64,000 nucleotides of DNA, taken from NCBI RefSeq assembly GCF_001640805.2, contig NC_066850.1:17543036-17607035 (forward strand). The letters are read 5' to 3'. The translations under genes and the position numbers were made by a program. The notes beneath the pieces are model-generated. The model had not been told where the DNA came from. It did no database searches and was given only the letters and a program-made list of their open reading frames with translations. Shown here in pieces: positions 40,073 to 47,850 of the stretch. This DNA comes from Lates calcarifer (taxonomy: Eukaryota > Chordata > Actinopteri > Centropomidae). Numbering within the stretch: the stretch's first letter is position 1; every line of letters starts with the position of its first letter.

Positions 40073-43000
40073 TCTCTGAATCATGGAATGCCAGTGTGTC
40101 TGGGTGCGTGTGTGTTCTGTCTGACCTCAAACACTTTGCAAAATCTTGAATAAACTATTTCTTTCGCTACATACACACACACACACATACACATGCGCAC
40201 ACACACACACACACACACTCTCTCATACGCTGTATTTCTTTTCTTTCCCAGGCCCAGGTTTTAGCCATGGCCGGTCGTACCAAAGAGGCAGAGAAAATGA
40301 CCTTGGACATCATAGCCAGAGAAGGCAGCTGTATTGAATGTTACCGCCTCCTGTCTGCCATCTACAGCAAGCGTGGAAACTTTACAGAGGTGTGTGTGTG
40401 TGTGTGTCACAGGTGTGTATCTGTCTCATGGCTTTCTTGTCTGTTGCTAAGACAGAACATAACACGCAGACCGTGTCCCTAACTCGCAGTCAGGAGTGTT
40501 AACTCTCAGCGGGAGGCGGTTACCATGGAAACTAATCACCTCAACTTCACATCATACCAGCGTCCACTTGCTGGCGAGCAGCTGCCACTCATCCTCCCAC
40601 TCTGTTCCATCATCCTCATCAACACTTTAGCTTGTCTGTCTCTCACTGTCTCAGTGACCCAGTTTCACACTCAACATGAATTCAGTGTGCTGTGTTTGTT
40701 TACAGTACAGTGCAGTAAAATGCAAACATACACAGTAGAATCATATGGATTGGAGTGTGGTGTTGATGGATATTATTTCTGTTGAGCTGTTGTATCTGCA
40801 GCCTGTGGCCTTTATTCCAAGAGCAGACATAAAACATTAGTATTTGGTCAGTCAGTCAGTCTGTGTCCCATGATTCCGGGGACAAGCAGCTCAGGCTGGA
40901 GAGCAGAGGAGATGAAACAGCGATCGAGCGCTCTGCCTCTGCAGACGATCCCATGAGTCTAAATTCGCATTCACATTCACAAATTGCCTTTTAATTCCTC
41001 GCTTCTCTCTCTCCTCTCTCTGTGTCTGTCAGTGTGGCAGTGATAGAGCTGACACTGCTGTTTCTTAAGAAGACAGGAATAAATTACTCCCTTCATCTCC
41101 ATCCTCCTTCTCTTTCTGTCTCACTTGTTCTGCTCTGTTATATCAGTTCAGACTTCCTCTCCCCTGCATCCTCAGCTTCTTCTCGCCCTCCCTTCTTCAT
41201 CCCTCTGTCCTTCATGGTTCAAAGTAGCAGGTGGTGAAGGGGTCTCTCTGCAGAGCCGCCCGTGATTTCTGCTCTAAACCAGCAGTGACTCTTGATAGTC
41301 GAGCCAGGAAGTACACTCAAACAGCAGGATGCCTAACTCTGAGAGAAGGAGGTTTTTTGTGCGTGTATGTTCGTCTGTCTGACTGTGTGTGTGTGTGTGT
41401 GTGTGTCTGTGCCAGGCCCTGGATGCTCTGGACAGGGCCCTGCAGCAGAATCCCAGTGATCTGACAGTGAGAGCAGAGCTGTATTTCTCCAAAGGAAACC
41501 AGCTCAGAGAGATGAACCAGCTGGACCGGGCCTTTGAGGTACTGCTCTCTCTTCCTCTCTCTTACTTTTCTTCTCTCCCCAACAGACTTTTCCACCCACT
41601 TTCTCTCCTCTCCCTGCTGTAAGCGAGTATAGGTTTTCTATTGTCTGTGGCCTGGTTGATGTATTCTGTAAAGAGACCACGGCAAACATGGCCTGAAGCA
41701 AATTACATGAGCTGCTCATGTCAGAGCGTGGCAAATGATTACAGTGTTAAAACTGATCTAACTTATAGACAGGGTCATTACAGTCTGAGACAAATGGTCA
41801 AACAGAGTAGGCTGAATGGCTCTGCTGTCTGAGGGAGATACATATTATAATATTGATTTAAAAAATCCAGACTCAGACAAGGAAGAGGGAGTTTCTAAGA
41901 TGAACTCAAGGTGAATATTTGAGGGGGTGAGATGATGAGAGAGGTGCTGGAGAAGGCAGGCAACAGGCTGTTAAAGACTAAGGTGAAGTGGAGATGGCTG
42001 GATGATAGCAGGCAGGTGTGGAGTGTGAGCAGGGAGTCAAAAGCTGGCACCAGGAAATAACTGCGAGCGCAAACTGGAAGCCTGGGAGAACATAAGCGGC
42101 CTGCTGAGTGAATTGTTTCAATGTGTTCATCAGTGGAAGGAGAGTGGGGGGGGGGTACTGGAACTGAAGCAGGTGAGTAGATTGAGAGCAGGTGTGGAGA
42201 AGAGCCAGGTGCCAGGTAATGAAGCCACGCCCACATCACATACACAGACACACACACAGGAGGAAGAGACAGAGGAGGACACAAGGAAAACTAAGAGACA
42301 GTTTTCACTATTTAGAAATAAAGCTGCTCGTTTGAAACCTGTGAAAGAGGTAAATGTGTGTGTGATACACACCTCTGTATTGCACACGTCCTTTTAACCA
42401 AATGCTACCTTTCATAGACATTTGTCAGCTCTGACAGCAAACATGACACATATCCCAGTGAGAAACGGCAGGTAGTGACAGCGACACTGCTAAACAAGGC
42501 TAAGTGTTAGAATTAAAAAACTAACATTCCTGCTGTTTGTGGCTGTGCAAGTTAGGAGCACTGACACATGAATTCATAACATCAGCATGGATGAAAAAAA
42601 AAACTTTGTAAATGTAATAGAAAATACAAATTGACTGAAAAGAATGAAAAGATAAAAAAAATGTGCTGGGACAGGTCTAGCCTCATAACAGCACTATAAC
42701 AAAACCGACTCATTACTGCGATTACCGTCAGGCACAGCAGCTTCTGCCTGCTTTCACTTCGCAAGTTACCATTCAAACAGATCTGCTGGCACACTCTGAA
42801 TGAGTTTTCTGAGAACCCATGGCAGATTTAATCTATGAGGGAAGTTTCTGGAAGGCACTTCTCCTGCATAGGAAGCCTTGATTGACTTCCTGAGAAAAAG
42901 ACTGGAGAGGAGAGAGAGCAAACAAAGCAAAGAGAAACAACGCCGAGCACTTTGTGGGGAAACACTGACGGAGTGGAAACAGGAAGAGCCGAGGAGGCCA

Positions 43001-45907
43001 TCTCAGGTCGCTGCAGCTTTAAAGAGAGTAGTGTTTGTGATAGAGATAATGGTGTGATGTTGTGTTATTTCTCTGGTATTATCGCCGTCTCGGAAGGAGG
43101 AAAACAAACACAAGGCGAGCAGCCTGAGAAAGTGTTTGAAGTGCAGTTTTAAACTGGTTTATTTTAGGACTTTTATGTCTTGTTTTTTGTCTCAAGTGTG
43201 TTGGAGCAGAAAGTCTGGCTGCTGATTCTAACATCCACAGCTCTGCCCTAATCCCTGCAGATAAGAAACATAAATAAACAAGCTTCAAATGTTTTTAATA
43301 CTGCAAACTGTTTGCTTTGCTATTTATTTATCATATTTTGGCCTTAAAAGTTTAATTTCAACAGTCGTGGTTGATTTGGAGGTGTGATGAAGAGACCAGA
43401 ACTCCACAGCAGAGTGAAATCACAGAAAGTAAACCGTTTCCATAGGGTCATAACAGCTGAACTCAACCTTTTGTGTTTAAAACCTCAGGATGATCTCCAG
43501 TCCCAGAATGCTGCAGGGCTGCAGGAGACTTCTGCAGCAGCAAAAACAATGGTTATCCTCACCTAACATAACCAGTAAATAATAAGTCTAACCCTCATGG
43601 TCTTCAGTATGTAGCAAGGAGATACAGAACCTATCCCCCCCCTTTCCTTGAATGTTAGTGGTGCACAACAGTAAAACCAAGATATACTTGTAGCTGAAAA
43701 CCAAGTCCTAACCCCACCCTCCTGACCCTCTAACACTAAAGGAGGAATATATTTTGGCAGGGCCAGACCTCACCACTTAAATAAACTCTTTGCAGAGACA
43801 GAGGTGAGTAGCTGCAGCTGTGAGTGAATAAATTCAGCAGTGTGTGTCCCAGAGAACATTGAAAACAAAGGTTGAACATAAAGTTTAATGATGCACAGTG
43901 TACTCCTCGGTGTCTTAATAGCTCTTTAGAACACTGCTTTGTTTGTGTACATCTCTGCTCTGCTGGGTTTTTTTCAGCATAGATATATTAGAATTCACTT
44001 TGACTTAGTGACCAGCAAAAAAAAAAACAAAAAAAAAAAACACACACACTCAAACACATCTCAAATGATGCTGCAAAATATCTTAGGGACTTGAGTTATG
44101 TTAAGAAAATGTTATGTTAAAAATGTTATGTTAAGAAAAACACAGAATTTGTTCCATTACTGTGGGCCCTGCACTTTTATAAACTTCCAACAGTCAGTTT
44201 ACACAGTGATAACATGACTCAGTGCATCACTGCTTTGATTAATTTATCAAAAGCAGACCTACCCATAATACTTTTATTAAGCAGAACACAGAGCTCTGTC
44301 ATGGTGGACAATGTAACTCTCAAACACAGAATTAACTCAACAGGGCCTTTTATTTCAAGATTGATCTGTGCCTGCAGTGGACACACAGTGTACAGTCAAG
44401 GTCTCTGAATTCAAATCAACACATATTGCTCTTAAACGTGGACACAACTGAAGCAGAATTTAATGTTTAACCTACAAAATAATGCTTTTTAAGATGTGCA
44501 CTTGTTCATCTTCTCTGAGACTTTGTGAGTGTTTCAAAACTGTGATCACCTTTATTTTCCAGCCTTGATCTTTGAACAGCCAGAAATCTACACCACTTTC
44601 AAATACACAGAGATTGTTTTGAATCAGGCCTAAATGTGCAAGAGAAGATTAAAAAACACACATACAATCACACAGATGTATAAATTCAAGTTAGGCAGCA
44701 CTACATCTGTCCGCGGTGTTGCAAAAAGAAATAACATCAGTGTACTACTCACTGTGGAGTGCTATTGTCCAGACTAAAGTAAAAGTGTCCTTGAATCATG
44801 TAGCAGCTCATTGCTTCATCATTTTGCCATTGTTCCCTGAATCAGTAAGCTAAATCAGTGAAGTCCAGTTCACTGGGCAGTGATTTAGTACGACTCTGCT
44901 GAGGAGCCCTCTGTAGTTGTAGCTGAATCCAGTTACATTATATCCAGATCTGCTGTAAGGCTGATTGTAATCACATATGGCAGTGTCTGTCTTCAGACTC
45001 CTATTCAGAGTCTTTGTGTTTTTTTTTTTTTTTTCTCTCCCACCAGAGCTACAAGCTGGCTGTCGAACTCAAACCTGACCAGTCCCAGGCCTGGATGAAC
45101 ATGGGAGGGATTCAGCACATTAAGGTAGCAAACCTGCTTAGCTCCCCAAGACTTTTTGCTAAAAATGTTAAAGGGAAAAAATGGTATTAAATTATCATTG
45201 AACATTTTGCACATTTCACTCCTGACAAACATTACAGCAGACAAACATGCCAGATTATAAATATTATACTGGCTGGATCTCTGGCATAAGTCAGAGGCTT
45301 CCAGACGTTTTACAGTTATAGAAAAGTAGGTTTTTGTTGCATGAAAGTGTAAAACAAAAGACAGACAAGAGAAAAAACACAAAAACTCTAGGATAAACAA
45401 CAAACCAGCAAGAGAGGTATAACACTGTCAGAGACATAATAATCAGAATCAGGAGGAGAAAAACTTAGAGGATCCAGGAAGGGAAACAGCTTGTACATGT
45501 AATAAAGCAGAAGTAATACGTACAAAGGCATTAATGCATAATGCAGATTCCATATAGAGATGTAAAGTAGCATTAATAATAATAGCAATAATAATAGTTC
45601 TAAAGTAGTAGCAATAAGACAGAGTATTTGTCATTAACATGTTGAAACTGAAGCCTATCTGATAAATAGGACTTAGTGCAGTTTCTTTAATGCCAATTAA
45701 ATGCTCCAGTGTCTGTAACAGGATATGATGATCAATAGTATCCAATGCAGCAGTGAGATCTAACAAGACGTGTGTGTGCAGGGAGATTATGCAGCAGCCA
45801 GGATGTACTATCAGCGAGCCCTGCTTCTGAGCCCTGGTTCCAAACTTCTGAAGGAAAACCTGGCTAAGCTGGACCGGCTAGAGAGGAGACTGACAGGGGG
45901 CGCGTAA
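5692..45907 (+). CDS. tmtc1: tmtc1-like: transmembrane O-mannosyltransferase with TPR repeats, 3' part (13 exons)
   Basis: Thirteen exons at 5692-5881, 15621-15742, 24650-24817, 27551-27664, 33478-33621, 36934-37042, 37271-37373, 39053-39188, 39870-40014, 40252-40389, 41416-41538, 45047-45124 and 45782-45907 splice in frame with GT-AG borders into 564 residues plus a stop. Residues 1-160 (counted from the first full codon) hold hydrophobic segments, including the [15 protein letters not shown] and [12 protein letters not shown] stretch typical of the DUF1736 region. Residues from about 170 to 564 are consecutive TPR helices, with motifs such as [27 protein letters not shown] and [13 protein letters not shown]. 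Known for the family: TMTC1-4 are ER multipass proteins that O-mannosylate cadherins and protocadherins; TMTC1 has been linked to SERCA2B and ER calcium. Human TMTC1 is about 880 residues, so roughly 320 N-terminal residues are missing upstream of the window. The tmtc1 rather than tmtc2-4 assignment rests on recognising the protein sequence. No break is seen in the reading frame. Confidence 0.94.
8412..8502 (+). mobile_element. Degenerate fish interspersed repeat, end fragment
   Basis: GGTGTACCCTGTGAGACAGG, then CTCCAGCCCCC and a closing GGATGGATGG. This resembles the 3' part of a very common fish repeat that ends in ATGGATGG units. Related pieces lie at 24097-24186 and 37981-38050. Confidence 0.45.
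12851..13142 (+). mobile_element. Tc1-like element, left end fragment
   Basis: Starts with a terminal-repeat-like CTCACCTTTATTAAGAACAC and continues with the 5' part of a fish Tc1 family (AGGAGCTTCAGTTAATGTTC, then CACACAACAGTCTCTAGAG). It encodes only the start of the transposase region, out of frame. The 3' part is absent here. Recognised by eye. Confidence 0.65.
15621..15742 (+). CDS. tmtc1: tmtc1 exon b
   Basis: 122 bp, phase 0 at the start and two bases of a Ser codon at the end; acceptor CTGTGCAG, donor GTGAGT. It encodes the membrane segment [20 protein letters not shown] followed by [14 protein letters not shown]. The FIPASNLFF and [10 protein letters not shown] stretches are hallmark TMTC family sequence. 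Confidence 0.96.
16860..17660 (+). pseudogene. Tc1/mariner transposase relic, nearly full length
   Basis: It runs from an N-terminal helix-turn-helix remnant ([17 protein letters not shown]) to the catalytic [20 protein letters not shown] and [17 protein letters not shown]. These correspond to Tc1 catalytic motifs QQDNDPKHT and SPDLNPIEHLW. Stops and frameshifts interrupt the N-terminal two thirds; 17297-17605 is the longest remaining open piece. Same strand as tmtc1, but an intronic insertion with no link to that gene's function. Confidence 0.85.
18896..18955 (+). mobile_element. LINE-like 3' tail
   Basis: TTTGGCGCTATATAAATAAA followed by ATTGAATTGAA, the characteristic end of a widespread fish non-LTR retrotransposon. 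Only the tail is present. Confidence 0.55.
21021..21092. repeat. Minisatellite, 21-bp unit, about 3.5 copies
   Basis: ATGGTAATGTGTGTGTGGAGC and close variants follow each other directly; the first copy is two bases shorter. Confidence 0.85.
21600..21960 (-). mobile_element. Probable LINE 3' region fragment
   Basis: Begins with AATCCAAATTATTTATTGTC near a short-tail signature and continues with GTTCACAAGCCTGATTTCAT, as in the 3' region of fish LINEs read in reverse. Boundaries uncertain. Confidence 0.4.
22572..22602. repeat. GA microsatellite
   Basis: Pure AG run of about 30 bp. Confidence 0.95.
24097..24186 (+). mobile_element. Short fish SINE-like repeat, internally deleted
   Basis: GGGTGGTGCAGCGGTTAGC at the head and GGGACAGGCTCCAGACCCC, GATAAGCAGTATAGATAATG and GGATGGATGG at the tail are the two ends of a common fish repeat with the middle missing. 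Confidence 0.6.
24650..24817 (+). CDS. tmtc1: tmtc1 exon c
   Basis: 168 bp; acceptor CTTCTCCAG, donor GTAAGG; starts by completing the split Ser codon and ends with two bases of an Arg codon. It encodes [15 protein letters not shown] and the last membrane helix ([17 protein letters not shown]), followed by the [16 protein letters not shown] linker that leads into the TPR region. A GT microsatellite starts seven bases into the following intron. Confidence 0.96.
24824..24851. repeat. GT microsatellite next to exon c donor
   Basis: GT run starting within seven bases of the splice donor at 24818. Confidence 0.95.
25095..25148 (+). mobile_element. LINE-like 3' tail with tandem end
   Basis: GACAATAAAGGCTAATCC followed by tandem TATCC units: a retrotransposon 3' end with a short tandem tail. 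Confidence 0.5.
27074..27099. repeat. GT microsatellite
   Basis: Pure GT run in the intron before exon d. Confidence 0.95.
27551..27664 (+). CDS. tmtc1: tmtc1 exon d (first TPR exon)
   Basis: 114 bp; acceptor CTCGTTTCAG. It encodes [22 protein letters not shown] and [15 protein letters not shown], the first TPR helix pair. The donor is GTCTGA, which keeps GT but lacks the usual purine, A and G at +3 to +5. No other GT nearby keeps the frame with the next exon, so this end is chosen on frame and family alignment. Confidence 0.93.
28985..29110 (-). mobile_element. LINE-like 3' tail, reverse orientation
   Basis: CAACTTTATTTATCCCTGGA followed by GGGGGAATTGCAGCAG is the reverse complement of the fish LINE tail seen at 640 and 30735. 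Confidence 0.5.
29861..29882. repeat. GTACT pentanucleotide microsatellite
   Basis: Four GTACT units plus a partial unit. Confidence 0.9.
30079..30236 (+). repeat. Inverted duplication block A1 (intron copy)
   Basis: This 158-bp block matches the reverse complement of 53841-53998 almost base for base, with one substitution and one 2-bp indel noticed. With block A2 it keeps the same order in both places, so the two blocks were probably copied as one segment. Confidence 0.85.
30730..30785 (+). mobile_element. LINE-like 3' tail
   Basis: TTAATTTCCCTGGGGGAGTC, GGGATCAATAAAGTCTAG and a TCTAAG-type tail. It lies between the two blocks that are duplicated at 53-54 kb. Confidence 0.5.
31738..32032 (+). 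repeat. Inverted duplication block A2 (intron copy)
   Basis: 295 bp matching the reverse complement of 53352-53647 with few differences. Both copies give the same fortuitous open frame (starting [18 protein letters not shown]), which I do not regard as a gene. Confidence 0.88.
32379..32604 (+). mobile_element. tRNA-derived SINE
   Basis: The head has RNA polymerase III promoter boxes: A box TGGCTCAGGAGG and B box GGTTCGATCCC with tRNA-like spacing. The body has GTGTGAATGTGTGTGTGGAT and the 3' part GGTATATAAGTGCAG, as in a common fish SINE. It is a retroposon in a tmtc1 intron, same orientation as the gene. Confidence 0.8.
33288..33405 (+). mobile_element. Short retroposon with A-tail, family also at 50045-50225
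   Basis: GGCTGGCCAGACCATTTGCT, CATTTCCTGTTTATCTCCAC and GTCAAATAAAGACAG followed by an A-run. The same family lies reversed at 50045-50225. This copy ends about 70 bp before exon e. Confidence 0.55.
33478..33621 (+). CDS. tmtc1: tmtc1 exon e
   Basis: 144 bp; acceptor CTCTCCAG, donor GTAAGA; begins and ends with split codons (Arg, Lys). It encodes [35 protein letters not shown] and [13 protein letters not shown], two TPR units with the typical Asn-Leu-Gly turns. Confidence 0.96.
33622..36933 (+). other. tmtc1 intron (3.3 kb) ending in a GAT minisatellite
   Basis: The first 2.6 kb is AT-rich. A stretch at 35470-35830 with many TAATT/ATTA-type motifs could be a conserved noncoding element. The last 0.6 kb is a GAT-based tandem array (36282-36922) that stops 13 bases before the acceptor. 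Confidence 0.7.
36282..36922. repeat. GAT-based minisatellite with a higher-order unit
   Basis: About 640 bp of GAT triplets interrupted by GAC AGT, TAT and GGT. A longer pattern, GATGACAGTGATGATTATGA, starts at 36421, 36577, 36631, 36721 and 36856; these spacings are all multiples of 3. On the plus strand one frame reads Met/Thr/Val repeats; on the minus strand His/Cys repeats. Confidence 0.97.
36934..37042 (+). CDS. tmtc1: tmtc1 exon f
   Basis: 109 bp; acceptor TTCTGTGTTGCAG, donor GTGAAA; completes a Lys codon and ends in phase 0. It encodes [20 protein letters not shown] and [16 protein letters not shown], one TPR. The preceding minisatellite leaves only a 13-base stretch up to the splice site, and the repeat frame is open into the exon. 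Confidence 0.95.
37271..37373 (+). CDS. tmtc1: tmtc1 exon g
   Basis: 103 bp; acceptor TCTCCCACAG, donor GTGAGT; phase 0 at the start and one base of a Gly codon at the end. It encodes [20 protein letters not shown] and [15 protein letters not shown], a TPR helix pair. The upstream intron is only 228 bp. Confidence 0.96.
37593..37650 (+). mobile_element. Tc1-type terminal repeat fragment
   Basis: GTGGCCACTTCGTTAGGTAC followed by ACCTGCACTGTCTAAC matches the end of the element whose other end type is at 55470, where GGTGTACCTAATAAAGTGGC is the reverse complement of this motif. Confidence 0.6.
37981..38050 (+). mobile_element. Degenerate fish repeat fragment
   Basis: GGGGGCTGGAGCCTATCTCA and GCTGTCATTGGGCAAGATCC belong to the same broad repeat group as 8412-8502 and 24097-24186. 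Confidence 0.45.
38128..38200. mobile_element. Tc1-type end fragment
   Basis: AAGTATTCAGAGCCTTTCAC and GTTGTGTTGTAGATTTAATT resemble the terminal region of fish Tc1-like elements. No transposase is attached. Confidence 0.4.
39053..39188 (+). CDS. tmtc1: tmtc1 exon h
   Basis: 136 bp; acceptor CCTCGTCCAG, donor GTGAGT. It encodes [32 protein letters not shown] and REAESWYKR. The Gly codon at the start and the Arg codon at the end are split across splice sites. Confidence 0.96.
39189..39869 (+). other. tmtc1 intron (681 bp)
   Basis: Unique AT-rich DNA with no recognisable repeat or gene; its 3' end (TTTGCCAGCAG) offers two AG choices three bases apart (39866 and 39869). Reading frame and family alignment favour the second. 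Confidence 0.6.
39870..40014 (+). CDS. tmtc1: tmtc1 exon i
   Basis: 145 bp; donor GTGAGC. It encodes [20 protein letters not shown] and [19 protein letters not shown] followed by [10 protein letters not shown] tandem acceptor (CAGCAG) could add one codon. GC-rich; long open frames on the other strand here are only shadows of this exon. Confidence 0.95.
40015..40251 (+). repeat. CA-repeat intron of tmtc1 (237 bp)
   Basis: The whole intron between exons i and j is short and contains two CA tracts (40028-40067 and 40171-40219). CA repeats bind hnRNP L in vertebrates, so the tracts could modulate splicing; that part is inference. Confidence 0.85.
40252..40389 (+). CDS. tmtc1: tmtc1 exon j
   Basis: 138 bp, phase 0 at both ends, so skipping it would keep the frame. 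Acceptor CTTTCCCAG. It encodes [16 protein letters not shown] and [20 protein letters not shown]. The donor is the first GT of a GT microsatellite. Confidence 0.95.
40390..40407. repeat. GT microsatellite overlapping exon j donor
   Basis: The splice donor GT is the first dinucleotide of the run. Confidence 0.9.
40390..41415 (+). other. tmtc1 intron (1.0 kb)
   Basis: Starts in a GT microsatellite (40390-40407) and ends in another (about 41385-41406) before the acceptor. The middle is unique DNA with a CT-rich part at 40990-41220; no gene seen. Confidence 0.6.
41416..41538 (+). CDS. tmtc1: tmtc1 exon k
   Basis: 123 bp, phase 0 at both ends; acceptor TCTGTGCCAG, donor GTACTG. It encodes [20 protein letters not shown] and [20 protein letters not shown], two TPR helices with the conserved FSKGNQLRE motif of TMTC1. 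Confidence 0.96.
41539..45046 (+). other. tmtc1 intron (3.5 kb)
   Basis: No exon supported and no transposon clearly recognised. A purine-rich, G-rich stretch spans 41880-42330, and there is an A-rich tract at 44018-44040. It ends in a T-run of about 17 bases that forms the polypyrimidine tract of the next exon. Confidence 0.6.
45047..45124 (+). CDS. tmtc1: tmtc1 exon l
   Basis: 78 bp, phase 0 at both ends; acceptor TCCCACCAG, donor GTAGCA. It encodes [20 protein letters not shown] and GIQHIK, one of the most conserved TPR units of the family. Confidence 0.96.
45440..45772 (-). pseudogene. L2-like LINE reverse transcriptase fragment, antisense
   Basis: On the minus strand 45660-45770 encodes [20 protein letters not shown] and [12 protein letters not shown]. 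This matches reverse transcriptase region [17 protein letters not shown] of fish L2-type LINEs, around the first catalytic Asp. It sits in the last tmtc1 intron, antisense, and ends about 10 bp from the final splice acceptor. The frame is open over this piece but degenerate beyond it. Confidence 0.8.
45782..45907 (+). CDS. tmtc1: tmtc1 terminal coding exon m
   Basis: Starts after TGTGTGTGCAG and ends at TAA 45905-45907. It encodes [37 protein letters not shown] and a short TGGA end. The last TPR runs into a basic C-terminal helix, as expected for TMTC1, although the tail is a few residues shorter than the mammalian one. The acceptor lies about 10 bp from the end of an antisense LINE fragment. 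Confidence 0.95.
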   Translation, partial: GDYAAARMYYQRALLLSPGSKLLKENLAKLDRLERRLTGGA

Positions 45908-47850
45908 GCCACCACGTTCCCACAGACGCTGCATCATCCTGGGCAAGGATCAGGGGGGGGCAGGGCCCTGCCTAGCCCTCTGGAGCCCAGACACCAGCCA
46001 CCAGGCTGCTGGATAAAAACAGACCTGGTTACTAAGACAACCTGCTTGTGACAGAGCGAAGGAGGACGGTAAACTTGTCAGGACTGCAGGGTGTTTGTGT
46101 GCTGGAGCCAAGGAGAGTGGTTGAGCTACAATCCAGAAGCTTTTCCTGGGATAAACAGAAAGGAATGGCTGGGACACCGCTGGGAGCTCCATGCATTACC
46201 CCGTCTGCATCAGCTTTACTTCAACATGCATATCTGCTTTAGACATTTGGATTTGATTGATTTATTATTTAGGTTCAGAGAAAGTAATTTCCTTTATGGC
46301 ACTTAATCAGAGATTATAACTGAGTCCTCTGCTCTGCCTATGAGAATTATTCATGTATTTACATTCGTGCTGTGAACGTGTGTGTAAAATGTTATCATGA
46401 GAGGAATGAGCACGGGAGTTCATTCTTCACTTTTGGGAATAGTATGTGTAACAAAATATTCTCAGCTCAGAGGTCCACTTACTAGCTTTTCAGAGCCATA
46501 AGGTAAAAGGTGCTTTCAATGGAGCTGCCTCAGGTGTCATCATGTGACCTCACAGGGGAGCATCAGTCACATGATAGCAAGTCGTCAGTCAGAACTGCCC
46601 GGGAAGGGGTCAGGGTTATCCAGACTCATTTGTCTACTGATTTCTAACAGAAGGACTAAAAGCAACACAGTGTGAAACTCTTTTCACTCTCTCATAGTGT
46701 TTTTGTGAATGAAACTTGCCCACAAATGGAGCAGAAAAGGTAGCCTTATGTAGAAATGAAGGGATTCCTGTTAAGCTGATCGAATCTCACCAACATGCAC
46801 CTCCTCATGAACAAATGGCATGCATGCAGTGGAAATGAGCCATTTAGTGGATCTGACTCTGAACACTTGGACAATTTGTACAAACAAGAAATAGGAAAGA
46901 ATAAGAGTAAGAAAGTGTTCCTACATGAGGCCTATTGTTTTACAAATCACAAGCTAAGTCTCCTATCTTGGCCTCTCGAGTCAAAGCCAGGTACTACTGA
47001 AACGGACATGACGCAGCTTATCTCACTGTGGAACACTTGAAACTTCCACTTACAATTGTAGTGGTGCTTTTTTCCCCTCACAAACAATCTTTGGGCACAT
47101 TCAGCTGAAAATAGCCACGAGTTTCCTTTTGACCTTCTGGCCAGTAACTCTGTGTATATTAGCTGCAGTTGATTAAAGCTGCTACCAGCTTTAACTGGTA
47201 AAGCTATGGTTACAACGCCACCTGACAATGAAAACCTTGAATTTGAAAATGATAGAAGTCATCAGATTTGTGACTCCCAAGTCATGTGACTCAAGCTCAC
47301 ACCTCAACACTCAACCAAGACAGGGGTTACAAATTCCCAATCTGCATGACTACTTCATACATATTGACTGTGAGATATAAGTGAAAGCTCAGAAAACTAA
47401 GTAAATGGACCTTTGAGTTTAGGTTTGACACAAGATTAATTCTGATCCCACTCTCTCTTGGAGTACATCAGTGGATATAACAAAAGGCAAAAATCTGTAT
47501 AGCTCTCAAATTATGACTATGACTAGAAATGATTAACAGCTGCTTTCTCCTTAGACACAAACTATTCCATGTTCATCCAACCACCATTTCCAGAACTAGC
47601 TACAGTGTACGACCTGATGTCACAAACCTTCTGCAAGCATAATAAGCTAGTGAGTCTGTGTGAGGAGTTGAAACTTGTGGCTTCATGCGTCCCATAACCT
47701 CTGAAGATTGCTATTTGGTTGCTTGTTGTGGTTTTGTTGACAGTGATGTTGACTGTGAATGAATTTTGAAGTGAAATACCATTTGGATGAAAATGAAGTG
47801 ACTAGTGCAATGACTAAATTGCACCAAGAAAATAAAGTATATGTTTTATT
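45908..47850 (+). other. tmtc1: tmtc1 3' UTR
   Basis: From the stop codon to about 15-20 bases past the first canonical AATAAA I found downstream. The sequence is not obviously repetitive. Its extent is inferred from the poly(A) signal only. Confidence 0.7.
47831..47836 (+). promoter_or_regulatory. tmtc1: Poly(A) signal of tmtc1
   Basis: Canonical AATAAA followed within 20-40 bases by a GT-rich downstream element (GGTGTTTGGTGTTGTT). It fits the end of the tmtc1 transcript. Confidence 0.75.

Noticed and set aside
39752..40084. Minus-strand 110-codon open frame
   Set aside because: Shadow of tmtc1 exon i, which is clearly coding on the plus strand.
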